Source: Pseudomonas sp. PD9R
GTDB lineage: Bacteria > Pseudomonadota > Gammaproteobacteria > Pseudomonadales > Pseudomonadaceae
Assembly (NCBI RefSeq): GCF_019200975.1
Contig: NZ_JAHTMR010000024.1
Coordinates: forward strand, 1-64,000
Length of the DNA stretch: 64,000 bases
Direction: 5' to 3'
The notes under the pieces: generated by a model
Seen by the model: only the letters and a program-made list of their open reading frames with translations
Databases searched by the model: none
Told to the model about the DNA's origin: nothing
Made by a program: the position numbers and the translations under genes
Part shown: positions 51,477 through 64,000 of the stretch, one piece after another
Position numbering within the stretch: position 1 is the stretch's first letter
Layout: every line of letters starts with the position of its first letter

Positions 51477-51768
51477 ATAAGTCCTGTTCTCAGGCTTGGG
51501 CCGGTCGGAAACAGCGGCGTTTGTTGCTTGCTGGAGTCCGATAATGCCTCGGCAATTCTGCGCGCACGGCCGCGCACTCCCTACGGAGCCGGGGCAAGAT
51601 ACCAGTTTGCAGTTATGCGCAAAAGTGATGTTTGAGTATATGTAAAGAACCAAATCGCCTAATGAGAATCGTTGTTGCAAAGACCCTGTTTGTGGTGCGG
51701 GCAATCGTCGTCTTTACTGTGGTCGAGTCTTCCTGCAATCACCGATAAAACCGACAAGAGGCGATGCA

Positions 51769-51882
51769 ATGAGCAACCCAACCAAAGCGACAAAAAGCGA
51801 CAGTACAGTCGATGCCTGGGCGATTTTGTTCCTGATCATCCTGGTCGTTGGCACAGCGGTATTTTGGGTCAGTCACCAATAA
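51769..51882 (+). CDS. Small single-span membrane protein (37 aa)
   Basis: A 37-residue peptide: a hydrophilic N-terminus (MSNPTKATKSDSTVDA) followed by one transmembrane helix (WAILFLIILVVGTAVFWVS). GAGGCG just upstream of the ATG is a good ribosome-binding site. The clear start, site and membrane span suggest a real gene, but no family was recognised. Confidence 0.65.
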   Translation: MSNPTKATKSDSTVDAWAILFLIILVVGTAVFWVSHQ

Positions 51883-51997
51883 ACGACCCTGTCCCGGCCT
51901 CGGTCCGACGATTGTCGGACAAAAACCGGAATAAACCCCGTTTTGCGGATGTTCGCTGGCATAATGCGCGGCGGATTTTCGGGGGCTCGGACGACTC

Positions 51998-53083
51998 ATG
52001 TTGAAGTTTCTGTATGGTGCATTACTGGCGCTGGGTATGGTCGCGGGGCCTTATGCCCAGGCGGAGTCAGTGCTGTTCCTGAATCCCGGAACCCCCAATG
52101 AAGCTTTTTGGGTCAGTTACTCCCAGTTCATGCAGGCTGCGGCCAACGATCTGGATGTCAACCTGCGCATTGAATATTCCGATCGCAACGCTGAAATCAC
52201 CATCAGGCAGGCGCGCGAAGCCCTGCTGGGGCCAAATCGCCCCGACTATCTGATGTTCGTCAACGAGCAATACATCGCCCCCGAAATCCTGCGCCTGGCC
52301 AAGGGCAGCGGTGTGAAGCTGTTCCTGGTCAACAACGCGTTGACTGTGGACCAGATGCGCCTGCTTGGTGCACGGCCGGACAAGTATCCCGATTGGGTGG
52401 GCAGCCTGGTGCCCAACGACGAGGAGGGTGGCTATCTCATGCTCAAGGAGCTGATTCGCCTGCACCGGCCGGTCGCTCCCGGCCAGATGATCGAACTCTT
52501 GGCCTTTTCCGGCTTGAAAGTGACGCCGTCCGCACAATTGCGTGAAAAGGGTATGCGCCGGGCATTGGCCGAACACCCTGAAGTGCGTCTACGCCAATTG
52601 GTATACGGCGGCTGGACCCGTGAGCGTGCCTATGAACAGGCCAAACTCCTGTTCAAGCGTTATCCGCAGACATCGCTGGTCTGGACGGCCAATGACGAAA
52701 TGGGCTTCGGCGTGATGCAAGCGTATGAAGAGACGGGCGGTAAACCCGGCAAGGACGTGCTGTTCGGCACCATCAATAATTCACCCGCAGCCTTGCGCGC
52801 ATTGCTGGATAACCGGCTGAGCGTGCTGCTGGGTGGGCATTTCAGTCTGGGTGGCTGGGCGTTGGTGCAGTTGCATGACTATGACCAGGGCATCGACGTC
52901 AGCCAGTATGGCGGTCGTGATCGGCAGATTCCGCTGTTGCAGGTCATTGATCGCGTACAAGCCAGGCGATTGCTGGCGATGGGGGCCGCCCAGGATTTCG
53001 GCGTGGATTTTCACAAGCTATCGGCCAAGGGGCGGCCGATGTCCTATCGCTACCCGTTCACACTGCAAACCCTGATGCACTGA
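51998..53083 (+). CDS. Periplasmic binding protein-like ABC transporter component
   Basis: A 361-residue exported protein with a signal peptide (to about AQA-E, residue 22) and a type 1 periplasmic-binding (LacI/RbsB-like) fold: VLFLNPGTPNEAFWVSYSQF, RPDYLMFVNEQYIAPEIL, AFSGLKVTPSAQLREKGMRR and SLVWTANDEMGFGVMQAYEE. No permease or ATPase gene is adjacent, so it may feed a distant transporter or a sensor protein (relatives are found beside signalling genes). The ligand is unknown. Confidence 0.83.
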   Translation: MLKFLYGALLALGMVAGPYAQAESVLFLNPGTPNEAFWVSYSQFMQAAANDLDVNLRIEYSDRNAEITIRQAREALLGPNRPDYLMFVNEQYIAPEILRLAKGSGVKLFLVNNALTVDQMRLLGARPDKYPDWVGSLVPNDEEGGYLMLKELIRLHRPVAPGQMIELLAFSGLKVTPSAQLREKGMRRALAEHPEVRLRQLVYGGWTRERAYEQAKLLFKRYPQTSLVWTANDEMGFGVMQAYEETGGKPGKDVLFGTINNSPAALRALLDNRLSVLLGGHFSLGGWALVQLHDYDQGIDVSQYGGRDRQIPLLQVIDRVQARRLLAMGAAQDFGVDFHKLSAKGRPMSYRYPFTLQTLMH

Positions 53084-53089
53084 TCGGCT

Positions 53090-53308
53090 TCAAATTCCTG
53101 CCAGCAGCAACACCAGCTTCACAACGCCAAATAGCGCCAGCGCAAACACCGCGGTGAACAGAATTCCCAGAATCACGAAATGACTGGGCTTGCCGTGGGT
53201 AAAATCACGCGCCCGGTTTTTTCCGCTTTGCACGCCAAACGCCGCAGCCATCACGCTGTGCAGCATCTGCCAGAAGGTCGGCGGCTTGTTGTCGACTGGA
53301 TCGTCCAT
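53090..53308 (-). CDS. DUF2970 small membrane protein
   Basis: A 72-residue protein with the DUF2970 pattern: TFWQMLHSVMAAAFGVQSG, then RDFTHGKPSHFVILGILFTA and a C-terminal hydrophobic span (about 45-70). Role unknown. It is convergent with the binding-protein gene, seven bases apart. Confidence 0.85.
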   Translation of the reverse strand: MDDPVDNKPPTFWQMLHSVMAAAFGVQSGKNRARDFTHGKPSHFVILGILFTAVFALALFGVVKLVLLLAGI

Positions 53309-53468
53309 ACATCCCTCACCTGAAAGTGGTCCCCAAAAGCATAGCCAATCCGGCGATTCGTGCCCTTGAAGCTGTTGGTAACAAACCTGCGCCAGCGCAA
53401 TAACTATCTACCGCAAATGCGCGTTACTGAAATGGTGTCCTGTCGCTCCACTTTTCAGGAGAGACAAC
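53309..53468. other. 160-bp gap upstream of the LRR-NEL gene
   Basis: No repeat, hairpin or recognisable type III (HrpL-like) promoter box was found by eye. The only clear signal is AGGAGAG at 53457-53463 as ribosome-binding site of the LRR-NEL gene. Confidence 0.5.
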
Positions 53469-56400
53469 ATGTCCACCGTTGCCAAAGAAAAAACCAGTAT
53501 TCACAGCGATCTGCTCAAGCAGGTGACGCCCGACTGGCTGATCGATGCCACATCCGACAGGCGGGCGGCGCTGAAAGCCACCCGCACACGCTTGCCAGAC
53601 TGGTATTTGCGCGCCTCCATCGAGCAACAAAAAGCACTGAAGAACGGTTTCAACGCGAGTTTCACTGCCCAGTCCCGACTGGACAAAATGATGTCGACGT
53701 TGCAAGACATCGACACATTTGCCGAGCCGCTGCTGATCAAGGCGCTGAAGAATCAGTTTTCTATTGAAGTCGATGTCAACAAAACCTCGGTGTGCCTGAG
53801 GCGACCTCTGGAAGTCGGGGTACTTGAGGTCGAAATCACTTCGTTCGAAGTGTTAAAGCTCTCGCTGCTGCAGGCCGCGCTGCATAACTTTGAAGAATCG
53901 GAATGTAAGGAAGGCGCCTTCCATAAAGGTTCGGGATTTGTCCAGGAAACGTCTACTTCCGGTACGTTCGAGGTCGCCCACCTCAACATGACGGTCCGGG
54001 CGTTTCTGTCGCTGTGTCGCACGCTGGACATCGGGGCGCAGTATCAAGCCTATGTGAAGGCGTTTTTTCACGCGAAAGATGCACAGAAGGAAACAGCCCT
54101 TCGCCAGCAATTCATGACGAGTCAGAAAACGGCATTACGCGCCGCTGCCGAACTGGCGCTGCTGAAAAAGGACATCGAGCCCGACGACTACACAATGATC
54201 CTGTCGGTGATTCGCGGCGAGGTACATCCCCGGTTGGGCAACAAGCCAGTCTGGTTTCGCGACCTGAGCTTGATGAAGCACCGAATGACCGGCTGTGTCG
54301 TGTTCAGCATCAGTGAGCAGTATCGTTACACCAGTGATTTCATTGTGTACGTTCCCCATGATCCGCAGCACCCGCTCAAGCGCTACACCACTGAGCAGTG
54401 GCGCGATGAGTTCAAGCGCCAATTCACGGCCCGGAATGGTTCGCCGTCAGGCAGCATTGCTCCCACGGCTCACCAGCGTTTTTTCAGCCAGTTCGTCGCG
54501 TACGCTGACCGTCCTTATTACTTCAGCCAATTCACCCGTAAAACCGCGGACGCTCCCACTGATCCATTGCGCTCCATATGGGTGAAAGTCGCACAACTCA
54601 TTCCGCCGTTTTCTGCCGTCGTCGGCATTAAAGAGTTGCCACCCGAACTACCGGTCAAGCAGGAACCGGTGGACGATCCTTATCTCAATCCTTTCGGCAT
54701 AAACCGCGAAGGTGTTGCCGGCATCTGGTCGGCCAACACTGATTTGTGGACTTATCTCTTCGAACAAAACCGCGCCAAGGTCATCGCCGACGCTCGTAGC
54801 CATGCGGTTCCCACCGCTGACGTCGATGCGAAGGCCCGCGCAGAGAAACTCAATCATCTGCTTGAAATCGGCCTGTTGGGCTTGAACATGGTTTCGATGT
54901 TCGTACCCGTACTGGGCGAGATCATGATCACGGTGATGGCCGGTCAGATGCTGTACGAATCCTTCGAGGGGTCGATCGAATGGAGTGAGGGCGATCGTGA
55001 AGCCGCCAAGGCGCATCTGATCGACGTGGCGGAAAACCTGGCACTGATCGCCGTGATGGCTGGTGTGGGTAAAGGGGTGAGCAAACTGACGGCAGTGAAA
55101 CCCGAGCCTGTCGTCGAAGACCTGGAACCGGTCAAGCTGCCCAATGGCGCAAGCCGATTGTGGAAACCGGACCTCAAGGTTTATGAACGCGAAGCCGGCC
55201 TGGTTCGCAATACCATCCCTGACGCGCAGGGGCTGCATCGGCTAAACGGCAGGACTTACTTGCGCCAGAGCGCCAAGGTCTATGAAACAACGTTCGATGC
55301 GTCGTTGAAAAAATGGCGGATCAAACATCCGACTGATGCTGATGCCTATCAGCCAATACTCGAACACAACGGGCACGGCGCCTGGCGACACACGCTGGAG
55401 CGCCCGCTGAAGTGGGATCGCTTGACGTTGCTGCGGCGCATGGGCCATGTAACCGAGGCATTGACCGACGAGCAGTTGCTCAAGATCGCCGAGGCCAGTG
55501 GTGTCAGTGAAAATGCCTTGCGCAAAATGCACATGGATCTTTTGCCTCCTCCTCCGGAACTGGCTGATGCGTTGCGGCTATTTGCGGCTGATCCTGCGGC
55601 GACAGAGTCCAGCGAACAGATCAGCAGTAATGCTCTGGTGGCAAGGTTGCAACGGGCGTGCCCGGGCCTTGGCGATGCTGCCGCGCGAAGGGTGGTGCTG
55701 GACGCCAATAGCGAAGAACTCACCCGTCTGAAAACAACCCGTCGAATTCCGCTGAAAATGCTCGAAGAGGCCCGCTGGTATGCTCAGCAAGGCCGCGTGG
55801 ATCAGGCTTTCATCAACTTGCATCTTGGGCGCATGGCTTCAGCTGACAGCAAATGGCTCGCACTGCGTGCGCTGGAAAAACTGCCGGGCTGGTCTGGCGA
55901 AGTGCGCCTGGAAGTGCGTGACGGCCACATCGACGGGCCGTTGATCGATGGCATCGGCCGCGAGTCCGCTGCTAGCCGCAAGTATGTCGTCAAACAGGGG
56001 GCGGCCTATCAGGCGTTTGATGCGCGGGGGGAGGAACTCAATGGCGTGCCCTCAAGTGGTGACAATTTTTTTGCCTCGATCATGCACGCCTTGCCTGATG
56101 AATCGCGCCAGGCGCTGGGCGTTCCGCATGTAGGTCAAAGCGGTGATTTGCGTAAAGCGGTTATCGACGCGGCAAGCGAGCATCGCCCTGAACTGACGCA
56201 AATCCTGGAGAAACGAACCCGCGGGAACAAGTCGTTCAAGCCGCCCGTACGAACAGCAGAACGTACCGTGGGTTATTACGCCAGCGGGCGTGGGCAAGGT
56301 GTCAATCCGTCCCTGGTGACTCGCGTACGGGATGTGTATCCGCTGCTCACCGATCAGCAGGCCAACGGGTTCATCCTCAAACAGTTGCGCGAGGGCAAAA

Positions 56401-59400
56401 CCGATGCGCAGATTTTCAGTCTATTGCAGGCGCGCATGCGCGAGTGGGAGCAGTTGCAGGCAACGCTTGATCAATGGGTTGGCGAGCCGGTGACGGAGAC
56501 TGTCTTGCAGTCGATACTGGGAGGCAAGAGCTCGGTCGCACGGGCGATCAAGGAAAGCTGGCGAAGCTCGCCATTGGCTGAGGAACATCTCTATTTCCGT
56601 TCCCTTGATTTGATGTGTGATGAGCCGCTTCCGCCGCTGGCGGCAGATTTTTCCCACGTCCAGGACTTGCGTCTCAGGGGGCGGTTCATCACCGACACCA
56701 ATATCGATGCGTTGTTGCGGAAATTCCCGAGGCTGAAAAGTCTTCGGATAAACGCCACAGGATTCGAGTTCAGCAATGTTCCCTTGGCGTTACAGGAAAT
56801 GCCGGAGCTGACAGATCTGAGTCTGTACTGCGTCTTGCCTTTCGCGGCGGATATGCCGGCGCGGCTCAGTACGCTGACACGCCTTGAGACACTGGGCGTT
56901 TTCACCTCCAGTTATGACCCCATCGTTCTTGATGTCCGCCGAATGCACCAGTTGCGAATGTTGCAAGTCACGGCCTATTCGCTGCACGAGTGGCCGGTCG
57001 GCGTTCTTGAGTTACCAAACCTCGAGCGTGTGGATCTCAAAAGCACGGCAATCGACACATTACCCGACGGCGTATTCCAGGGACATGAGCGACTGTGGTC
57101 CGGGTTGTCTCTGGACTGGTCCAGGTTCTCCCCTGAAAACTTCAAGCCAGCGTATGAGTATGTGAGGAATCATCCTCAGCACCTTGTAGATCTGGAGGAG
57201 ATGGTCAAGGGCTACTGCGACGGTGAACTGAGGCGACTGGGTCGAGGGGTAAACGAGCCACTCGAGGGCGTTGTGAACACGTTTATGAAGCAATGGCAGG
57301 GCGCGGAGGCACGATTCAAAGCGATCGATGCGTTGAGCGAGGAACATAGTCTGGTGGATCGCCAACTCAATGAATGGGCGTCTCGTGCGCTACTCGCAAC
57401 CATGGATATGCAAGAGATTGTCGGGCGGTCGTGGGCAGCAAGTTTCATCAAGACGTGCTGGCGCAACGGTGCATTCAAACGATACGGCGTAACGGTCGAT
57501 GCCTCGGTGCTGGATCTGCCGAATCTGCAAGTCACTGAGCTTCCCGACCTGCCCGACAGCGCGTTCACGCATGTGCAAGCACTGTATTTAAAAGGGGCGC
57601 AGGCACCCACCGAGCAGTTGCGAAATTTTGTTCGCACGTTCACCGGGCTGCAAACACTCGACCTGAGCGCTAATGGTTTAACCGAAGTGCCCATAGCACC
57701 GGGCGATCTTACGCAGTTGACCCGCCTGGATCTTTCTGGCAACCGAATAGTCGTCAGCCCTGCAGTTCAGCAATCGTTCGATGGCTTGCGCACGATTGAA
57801 ACCCTGAACTTGAGCAACAACCCGCTACATTCGATGGACGTCAGTGGCATGACGCAGCTCAAGGCCTTAAGCCTGCGGGGCACCGATCTGCATGAATGGC
57901 CAGTGGGTGCGCAAGGGTTGCCGCAACTGAATTGGCTGGATTTACGCGACAGCAAGATTTCGTCGCTACCCGAGGCGGCGCTAGGGACTGAAGTGTTGCT
58001 CAAAACCAATCTGACTGGCTCACCACTGAGCCCGCAAACGATGACGGCACTGAAAGCGGCACGGCAGCAGGTTGAGCTTGCCAAAGGCCTGTCCGCAGGG
58101 AGTCTGGAGCGTTTTGATCTGGAGGAGGTGCCGAAAGACTTTCCACCGGCGGAGAGCGGCTTTTCGATTGCTCGCCATTTGTTGCCGTTGCCAGAGGTCC
58201 CTTTGGGCGAAGGCTTCGAAACGCTGACGCGGCGGCTGAATGATTGGCTGTTTACACGAGAGACTCTCGGCACAGGCTGGGTTGTGTCGGCCGCAAGCCG
58301 CAGGCTGGGTGCGTTGCGAATTCTCGATTGCTGGCGCACGGGGCTGATTGCCGGCGACGGCGTTGCGGACACGGCGTTGAGCCTCGATGGTCTGCAACTG
58401 GGGGATCTTCCCGAGCTACCTTCAGAATTCGCCCATGTGGGTACGTTGAACCTGACCGGAATCAGGCTTTCCGAACAAGGCAGCAATGGTTTCTTCAAGT
58501 CTTTTACGCAACTGGAAACGTTGGTCCTTAATGGAAATGAACTGGAGGCATTACCTGAGCCGATCCAGCACATGGTTCAGCTGGAACGTCTGGAACTGTC
58601 TGTGAACCGATTGAGCGATACCGAACACCTGTATGCCTCGTTGAATCGCCTGGAGCGTCTGCAATGGCTGGATCTTGGCTACAACGGACTGGAGACCTTT
58701 GATGTCAGCGTTTTTGAACGACTGGAAACACTGGATCTGCGCAACAACGACTTGACTGCCTGGCCGACAGGCGTACTGGATGCCAGCCATCTCGGAACGC
58801 TGAACCTGAGTCGTAACGACATCACCTCGATTCCTTCGCGAGCTCTGGATGGCAGCCATGAGACGCTGATGTCAGGAACAGACCTCAGCGACAACTTCAA
58901 CTTGTCGCGTTCCAGCCTTGAACAACTCCGCACATACCGTGACTCCGGTGCGCGCGATACGGTGCTGGGGCTTTCTCCCGCTGATCTCGACGATTTGATT
59001 GAAGAAGCTGCCGACGAGGGCGCAAGTGAGAGCGAAACCGACAGCTATGAATCCGATGAGGTGCTGCCGGATGAGGCACCCGATGCCGAACAAAAGAATG
59101 CATGGCTGGTCAATTCCACCCCAGAGGAACTGGCCTCCAGAACGCAAATATGGAATCAGCTTGCGGCAGAACCTGACAATGCCGCGTTTTTTCATTTGTT
59201 GAACCGATTGCAGGATACGCAGGAGTTCAAAGTGGCGAATGCCGACCTGACACGGCGGGTGTGGACCGTGATGGACGCCGCCGCCAACAATACCGAACTC
59301 AGGGAGGTATTGTTTGCCAGCTCGAACACCCATGGCACTTGTGTCGACGGCCGAATCCTCACGTTCAGCGGGCTGGAAAGCAAAGTGTTTACTCATAACG

Positions 59401-59906
59401 CCTTGCTCGATATTCCTGCAGGGCGCTTGTCCATAAAGGGGCCCGCACTACTGAAACTGTCTCGACAGCTTTTTCGGCTGGACAAGGTCGACGAGTTGGC
59501 GACACAAGCCGCTGTGGGGCACGGTCGGGACGAAGCAGAAGTGCGCCTGGGTTATCGAATCGGCCTGACGGGCGGGTGGAGCGATGGTCTGGAGCTGCCT
59601 GGCCAACCGAAGCACATGACGTTTGCGTCGGGCGTAACCGCCCAGAAACTGGCTGAGGCGCGCGTTGAGGTTGTCAATGCAGAACAGTCGGACGGTTTTT
59701 TTGAAGACTTGATCCAGCGCGACTACTGGGTGGACTACCTCAAGGAAAAGTACCCTGATGCGTTCAGCGAACTCGATGAGGCGGAGATGTCTGTGGAGGT
59801 TGCTGATGCCGACGAAGACGCCATGATGACGACGCTTTTTGATCTGGCGGCTGCGCGCAATGCGAAGATGATTGAGCTGTCGCGGATGGAAGTTGGAGGC
59901 ATCTAA
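53469..59906 (+). CDS. Giant LRR protein with dermonecrotic-toxin-like N-terminus and NEL E3 ubiquitin-ligase domain
   Basis: A 2145-residue protein. About residues 1-700 are a long helical region of the type called dermonecrotic-toxin-like in pseudomonad LRR effectors, including a hydrophobic stretch near 460-500 (LLGLNMVSMFVPVLGEIMIT). Three leucine-rich-repeat blocks follow (about 1060-1207, 1360-1508, 1650-1795) with LPXLXXLDL-type units. An acidic linker (about 1835-1870, ESETDSYESDEV) leads to a C-terminal NEL domain (about 1875-2130) with catalytic Cys1958 in HGTCVDGRILTFSGLE. NEL domains of Shigella IpaH and Salmonella SspH transfer ubiquitin to host proteins. No signal peptide is visible, so delivery by a secretion system or release by lysis is inferred. 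The start has AGGAGAG. Confidence 0.85.
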   Translation: MSTVAKEKTSIHSDLLKQVTPDWLIDATSDRRAALKATRTRLPDWYLRASIEQQKALKNGFNASFTAQSRLDKMMSTLQDIDTFAEPLLIKALKNQFSIEVDVNKTSVCLRRPLEVGVLEVEITSFEVLKLSLLQAALHNFEESECKEGAFHKGSGFVQETSTSGTFEVAHLNMTVRAFLSLCRTLDIGAQYQAYVKAFFHAKDAQKETALRQQFMTSQKTALRAAAELALLKKDIEPDDYTMILSVIRGEVHPRLGNKPVWFRDLSLMKHRMTGCVVFSISEQYRYTSDFIVYVPHDPQHPLKRYTTEQWRDEFKRQFTARNGSPSGSIAPTAHQRFFSQFVAYADRPYYFSQFTRKTADAPTDPLRSIWVKVAQLIPPFSAVVGIKELPPELPVKQEPVDDPYLNPFGINREGVAGIWSANTDLWTYLFEQNRAKVIADARSHAVPTADVDAKARAEKLNHLLEIGLLGLNMVSMFVPVLGEIMITVMAGQMLYESFEGSIEWSEGDREAAKAHLIDVAENLALIAVMAGVGKGVSKLTAVKPEPVVEDLEPVKLPNGASRLWKPDLKVYEREAGLVRNTIPDAQGLHRLNGRTYLRQSAKVYETTFDASLKKWRIKHPTDADAYQPILEHNGHGAWRHTLERPLKWDRLTLLRRMGHVTEALTDEQLLKIAEASGVSENALRKMHMDLLPPPPELADALRLFAADPAATESSEQISSNALVARLQRACPGLGDAAARRVVLDANSEELTRLKTTRRIPLKMLEEARWYAQQGRVDQAFINLHLGRMASADSKWLALRALEKLPGWSGEVRLEVRDGHIDGPLIDGIGRESAASRKYVVKQGAAYQAFDARGEELNGVPSSGDNFFASIMHALPDESRQALGVPHVGQSGDLRKAVIDAASEHRPELTQILEKRTRGNKSFKPPVRTAERTVGYYASGRGQGVNPSLVTRVRDVYPLLTDQQANGFILKQLREGKTDAQIFSLLQARMREWEQLQATLDQWVGEPVTETVLQSILGGKSSVARAIKESWRSSPLAEEHLYFRSLDLMCDEPLPPLAADFSHVQDLRLRGRFITDTNIDALLRKFPRLKSLRINATGFEFSNVPLALQEMPELTDLSLYCVLPFAADMPARLSTLTRLETLGVFTSSYDPIVLDVRRMHQLRMLQVTAYSLHEWPVGVLELPNLERVDLKSTAIDTLPDGVFQGHERLWSGLSLDWSRFSPENFKPAYEYVRNHPQHLVDLEEMVKGYCDGELRRLGRGVNEPLEGVVNTFMKQWQGAEARFKAIDALSEEHSLVDRQLNEWASRALLATMDMQEIVGRSWAASFIKTCWRNGAFKRYGVTVDASVLDLPNLQVTELPDLPDSAFTHVQALYLKGAQAPTEQLRNFVRTFTGLQTLDLSANGLTEVPIAPGDLTQLTRLDLSGNRIVVSPAVQQSFDGLRTIETLNLSNNPLHSMDVSGMTQLKALSLRGTDLHEWPVGAQGLPQLNWLDLRDSKISSLPEAALGTEVLLKTNLTGSPLSPQTMTALKAARQQVELAKGLSAGSLERFDLEEVPKDFPPAESGFSIARHLLPLPEVPLGEGFETLTRRLNDWLFTRETLGTGWVVSAASRRLGALRILDCWRTGLIAGDGVADTALSLDGLQLGDLPELPSEFAHVGTLNLTGIRLSEQGSNGFFKSFTQLETLVLNGNELEALPEPIQHMVQLERLELSVNRLSDTEHLYASLNRLERLQWLDLGYNGLETFDVSVFERLETLDLRNNDLTAWPTGVLDASHLGTLNLSRNDITSIPSRALDGSHETLMSGTDLSDNFNLSRSSLEQLRTYRDSGARDTVLGLSPADLDDLIEEAADEGASESETDSYESDEVLPDEAPDAEQKNAWLVNSTPEELASRTQIWNQLAAEPDNAAFFHLLNRLQDTQEFKVANADLTRRVWTVMDAAANNTELREVLFASSNTHGTCVDGRILTFSGLESKVFTHNALLDIPAGRLSIKGPALLKLSRQLFRLDKVDELATQAAVGHGRDEAEVRLGYRIGLTGGWSDGLELPGQPKHMTFASGVTAQKLAEARVEVVNAEQSDGFFEDLIQRDYWVDYLKEKYPDAFSELDEAEMSVEVADADEDAMMTTLFDLAAARNAKMIELSRMEVGGI

Positions 59907-59920
59907 CTCAAGCTGCTTTT

Positions 59921-60009
59921 CGTAGGAGCGAGGTTTGCCCGCGAAAAACGATGACACGGCCTTACAGGAAAACCATGTCCTCGTTCTTCGCGGGCAAGCC
60001 TCGCTACTA
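59921..60009. repeat. REPIN-type inverted repeat (family B variant)
   Basis: GTAGGAGCGAGGTTTGCCCG arm and its inverse CGGGCAAGCCTCGCTAC around a 50-base centre, between the convergent LRR-NEL and metH genes. Confidence 0.82.
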
Positions 60010-60025
60010 CAACGGTAAGCTCCGC

Positions 60026-63736
<3,711 letters not shown>

Positions 63737-63891
63737 TGGGACTACTCGAAAAGACCATGACGAAGGGCCGGGATCATAACAAACCTGTGCGGTTTTAGAG
63801 CATGTTCGAGATTCTCATGAATATCGCTCATGTTGGCGTCGTTGCCAGACCGGTAGAATCGCGGCGTTTTTTCACGATTGGGACCAGGGAC

Positions 63892-64000
63892 ATGTCGTAT
63901 CGCGTCGTCATCAGCAGTGTGTTGCTGTTTTTAAGCTGGGGCGCCGCTGCGCAAAGTCCCGCCGATTCTGCTGCTATTTCCTACACTCGCGACATTCAAC
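63892..64000 (+). CDS. cti: Probable fatty acid cis/trans isomerase, N-terminal fragment
   Basis: The first 36 codons of a gene that runs off the window: a signal peptide (MSYRVVISSVLLFLSWGAAA, cleavage near AQS) then SPADSAAISYTRDIQ. Cti is a periplasmic haem protein that converts cis to trans fatty acids in membrane lipids under solvent or heat stress, and its mature part begins with a similar YTRDIQPIF segment before a CxxCH motif (not reached here). In Pseudomonas it lies next to metH. GGGACCAGGGAC precedes the ATG. Without more sequence the call is likely but not certain. Confidence 0.7.
   Translation, partial: MSYRVVISSVLLFLSWGAAAQSPADSAAISYTRDIQ

Noticed and set aside
49749..51635. 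628-codon plus-strand frame over cysI
   Set aside because: Antisense shadow of cysI, without ribosome-binding site or recognisable domain.
53309..53468. HrpL-type promoter (GGAACC-N15/16-CCAC) before the LRR-NEL gene
   Set aside because: Looked for because of the effector-like product; no match with the needed spacing was found.
63737..63891. Possible cobalamin riboswitch in the metH leader
   Set aside because: No B12-box-like conserved core or the expected length of about 200 bases; nothing but weak A/T-rich promoter-like sequence was seen.

Overview
The window is a piece of a Gram-negative, high-GC chromosome. It almost certainly comes from a Pseudomonas of the fluorescens group. The grounds are a lexA2-imuA-imuB-dnaE2 mutagenesis cassette, a cysI-DUF934 pair, metH divergent from a gene that looks like cti, close relationship of every protein to pseudomonad families, and many copies of GTAGGAGCTGCCGAAGGC-type and GTAGGAGCGAGCCTGC-type intergenic palindromes (REP/REPIN-like elements). 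No rRNA, tRNA, CRISPR array or prophage was seen. The only mobile-element coding sequence is the tail of an IS110-type transposase at the left edge.

Layout. 1-330: end of an IS110-family transposase. 421-7786: a tightly coupled eight-gene unit (GntR regulator, APS-reductase-alpha-like flavoprotein, 2x[4Fe-4S] ferredoxin, TauA/NMT1-type ABC importer whose binding protein carries a NosL-like tail, HEAT-repeat protein, DUF971 protein); its substrate is unknown. 7913-11522: a TorF-type outer-membrane protein, a secreted YtcJ-type amidohydrolase and a divergent LysR regulator. 11788-17519: the lexA2-imuA-imuB-dnaE2 translesion mutasome. 17635-25820: flavin reductase, two overlapping amidohydrolases, a PotFGHI-type ABC importer and a divergent GntR/FCD regulator, probably one uptake and degradation locus. 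26034-30934: a hybrid histidine kinase and a second-class UvrA. 31238-36665 (minus): a complete stressosome operon (RsbR, RsbS, RsbT, a fused ATPase/PP2C phosphatase) that runs with overlaps into two histidine kinases. 36964-38501: four small stress-type proteins.

The right half holds a strictosidine-synthase-like lactonase and a sterol-desaturase/SRPBCC fusion (38592-40831), a LysR regulator divergent from a GH63-like glucosidase (40929-44593), a Tat-exported amidohydrolase (44689-46647), an SCP2 protein, a histidine phosphatase, the SohB protease, the cysI-DUF934 pair, a 37-residue membrane peptide, a periplasmic binding protein, a DUF2970 protein, and a 2145-residue leucine-rich-repeat protein. 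That last protein has a C-terminal NEL-type E3 ubiquitin-ligase domain with its catalytic cysteine. metH and the start of a probable cti close the window.

The features most worth following up are the APS-reductase-like transport operon (1170-7786), the stressosome coupled to two kinases (31238-36665), the giant LRR-NEL protein (53469-59906) with its three internal modules, and a 223-bp tandem duplication (30882-31327) that copied a REPIN together with the 3' ends of two convergent genes.
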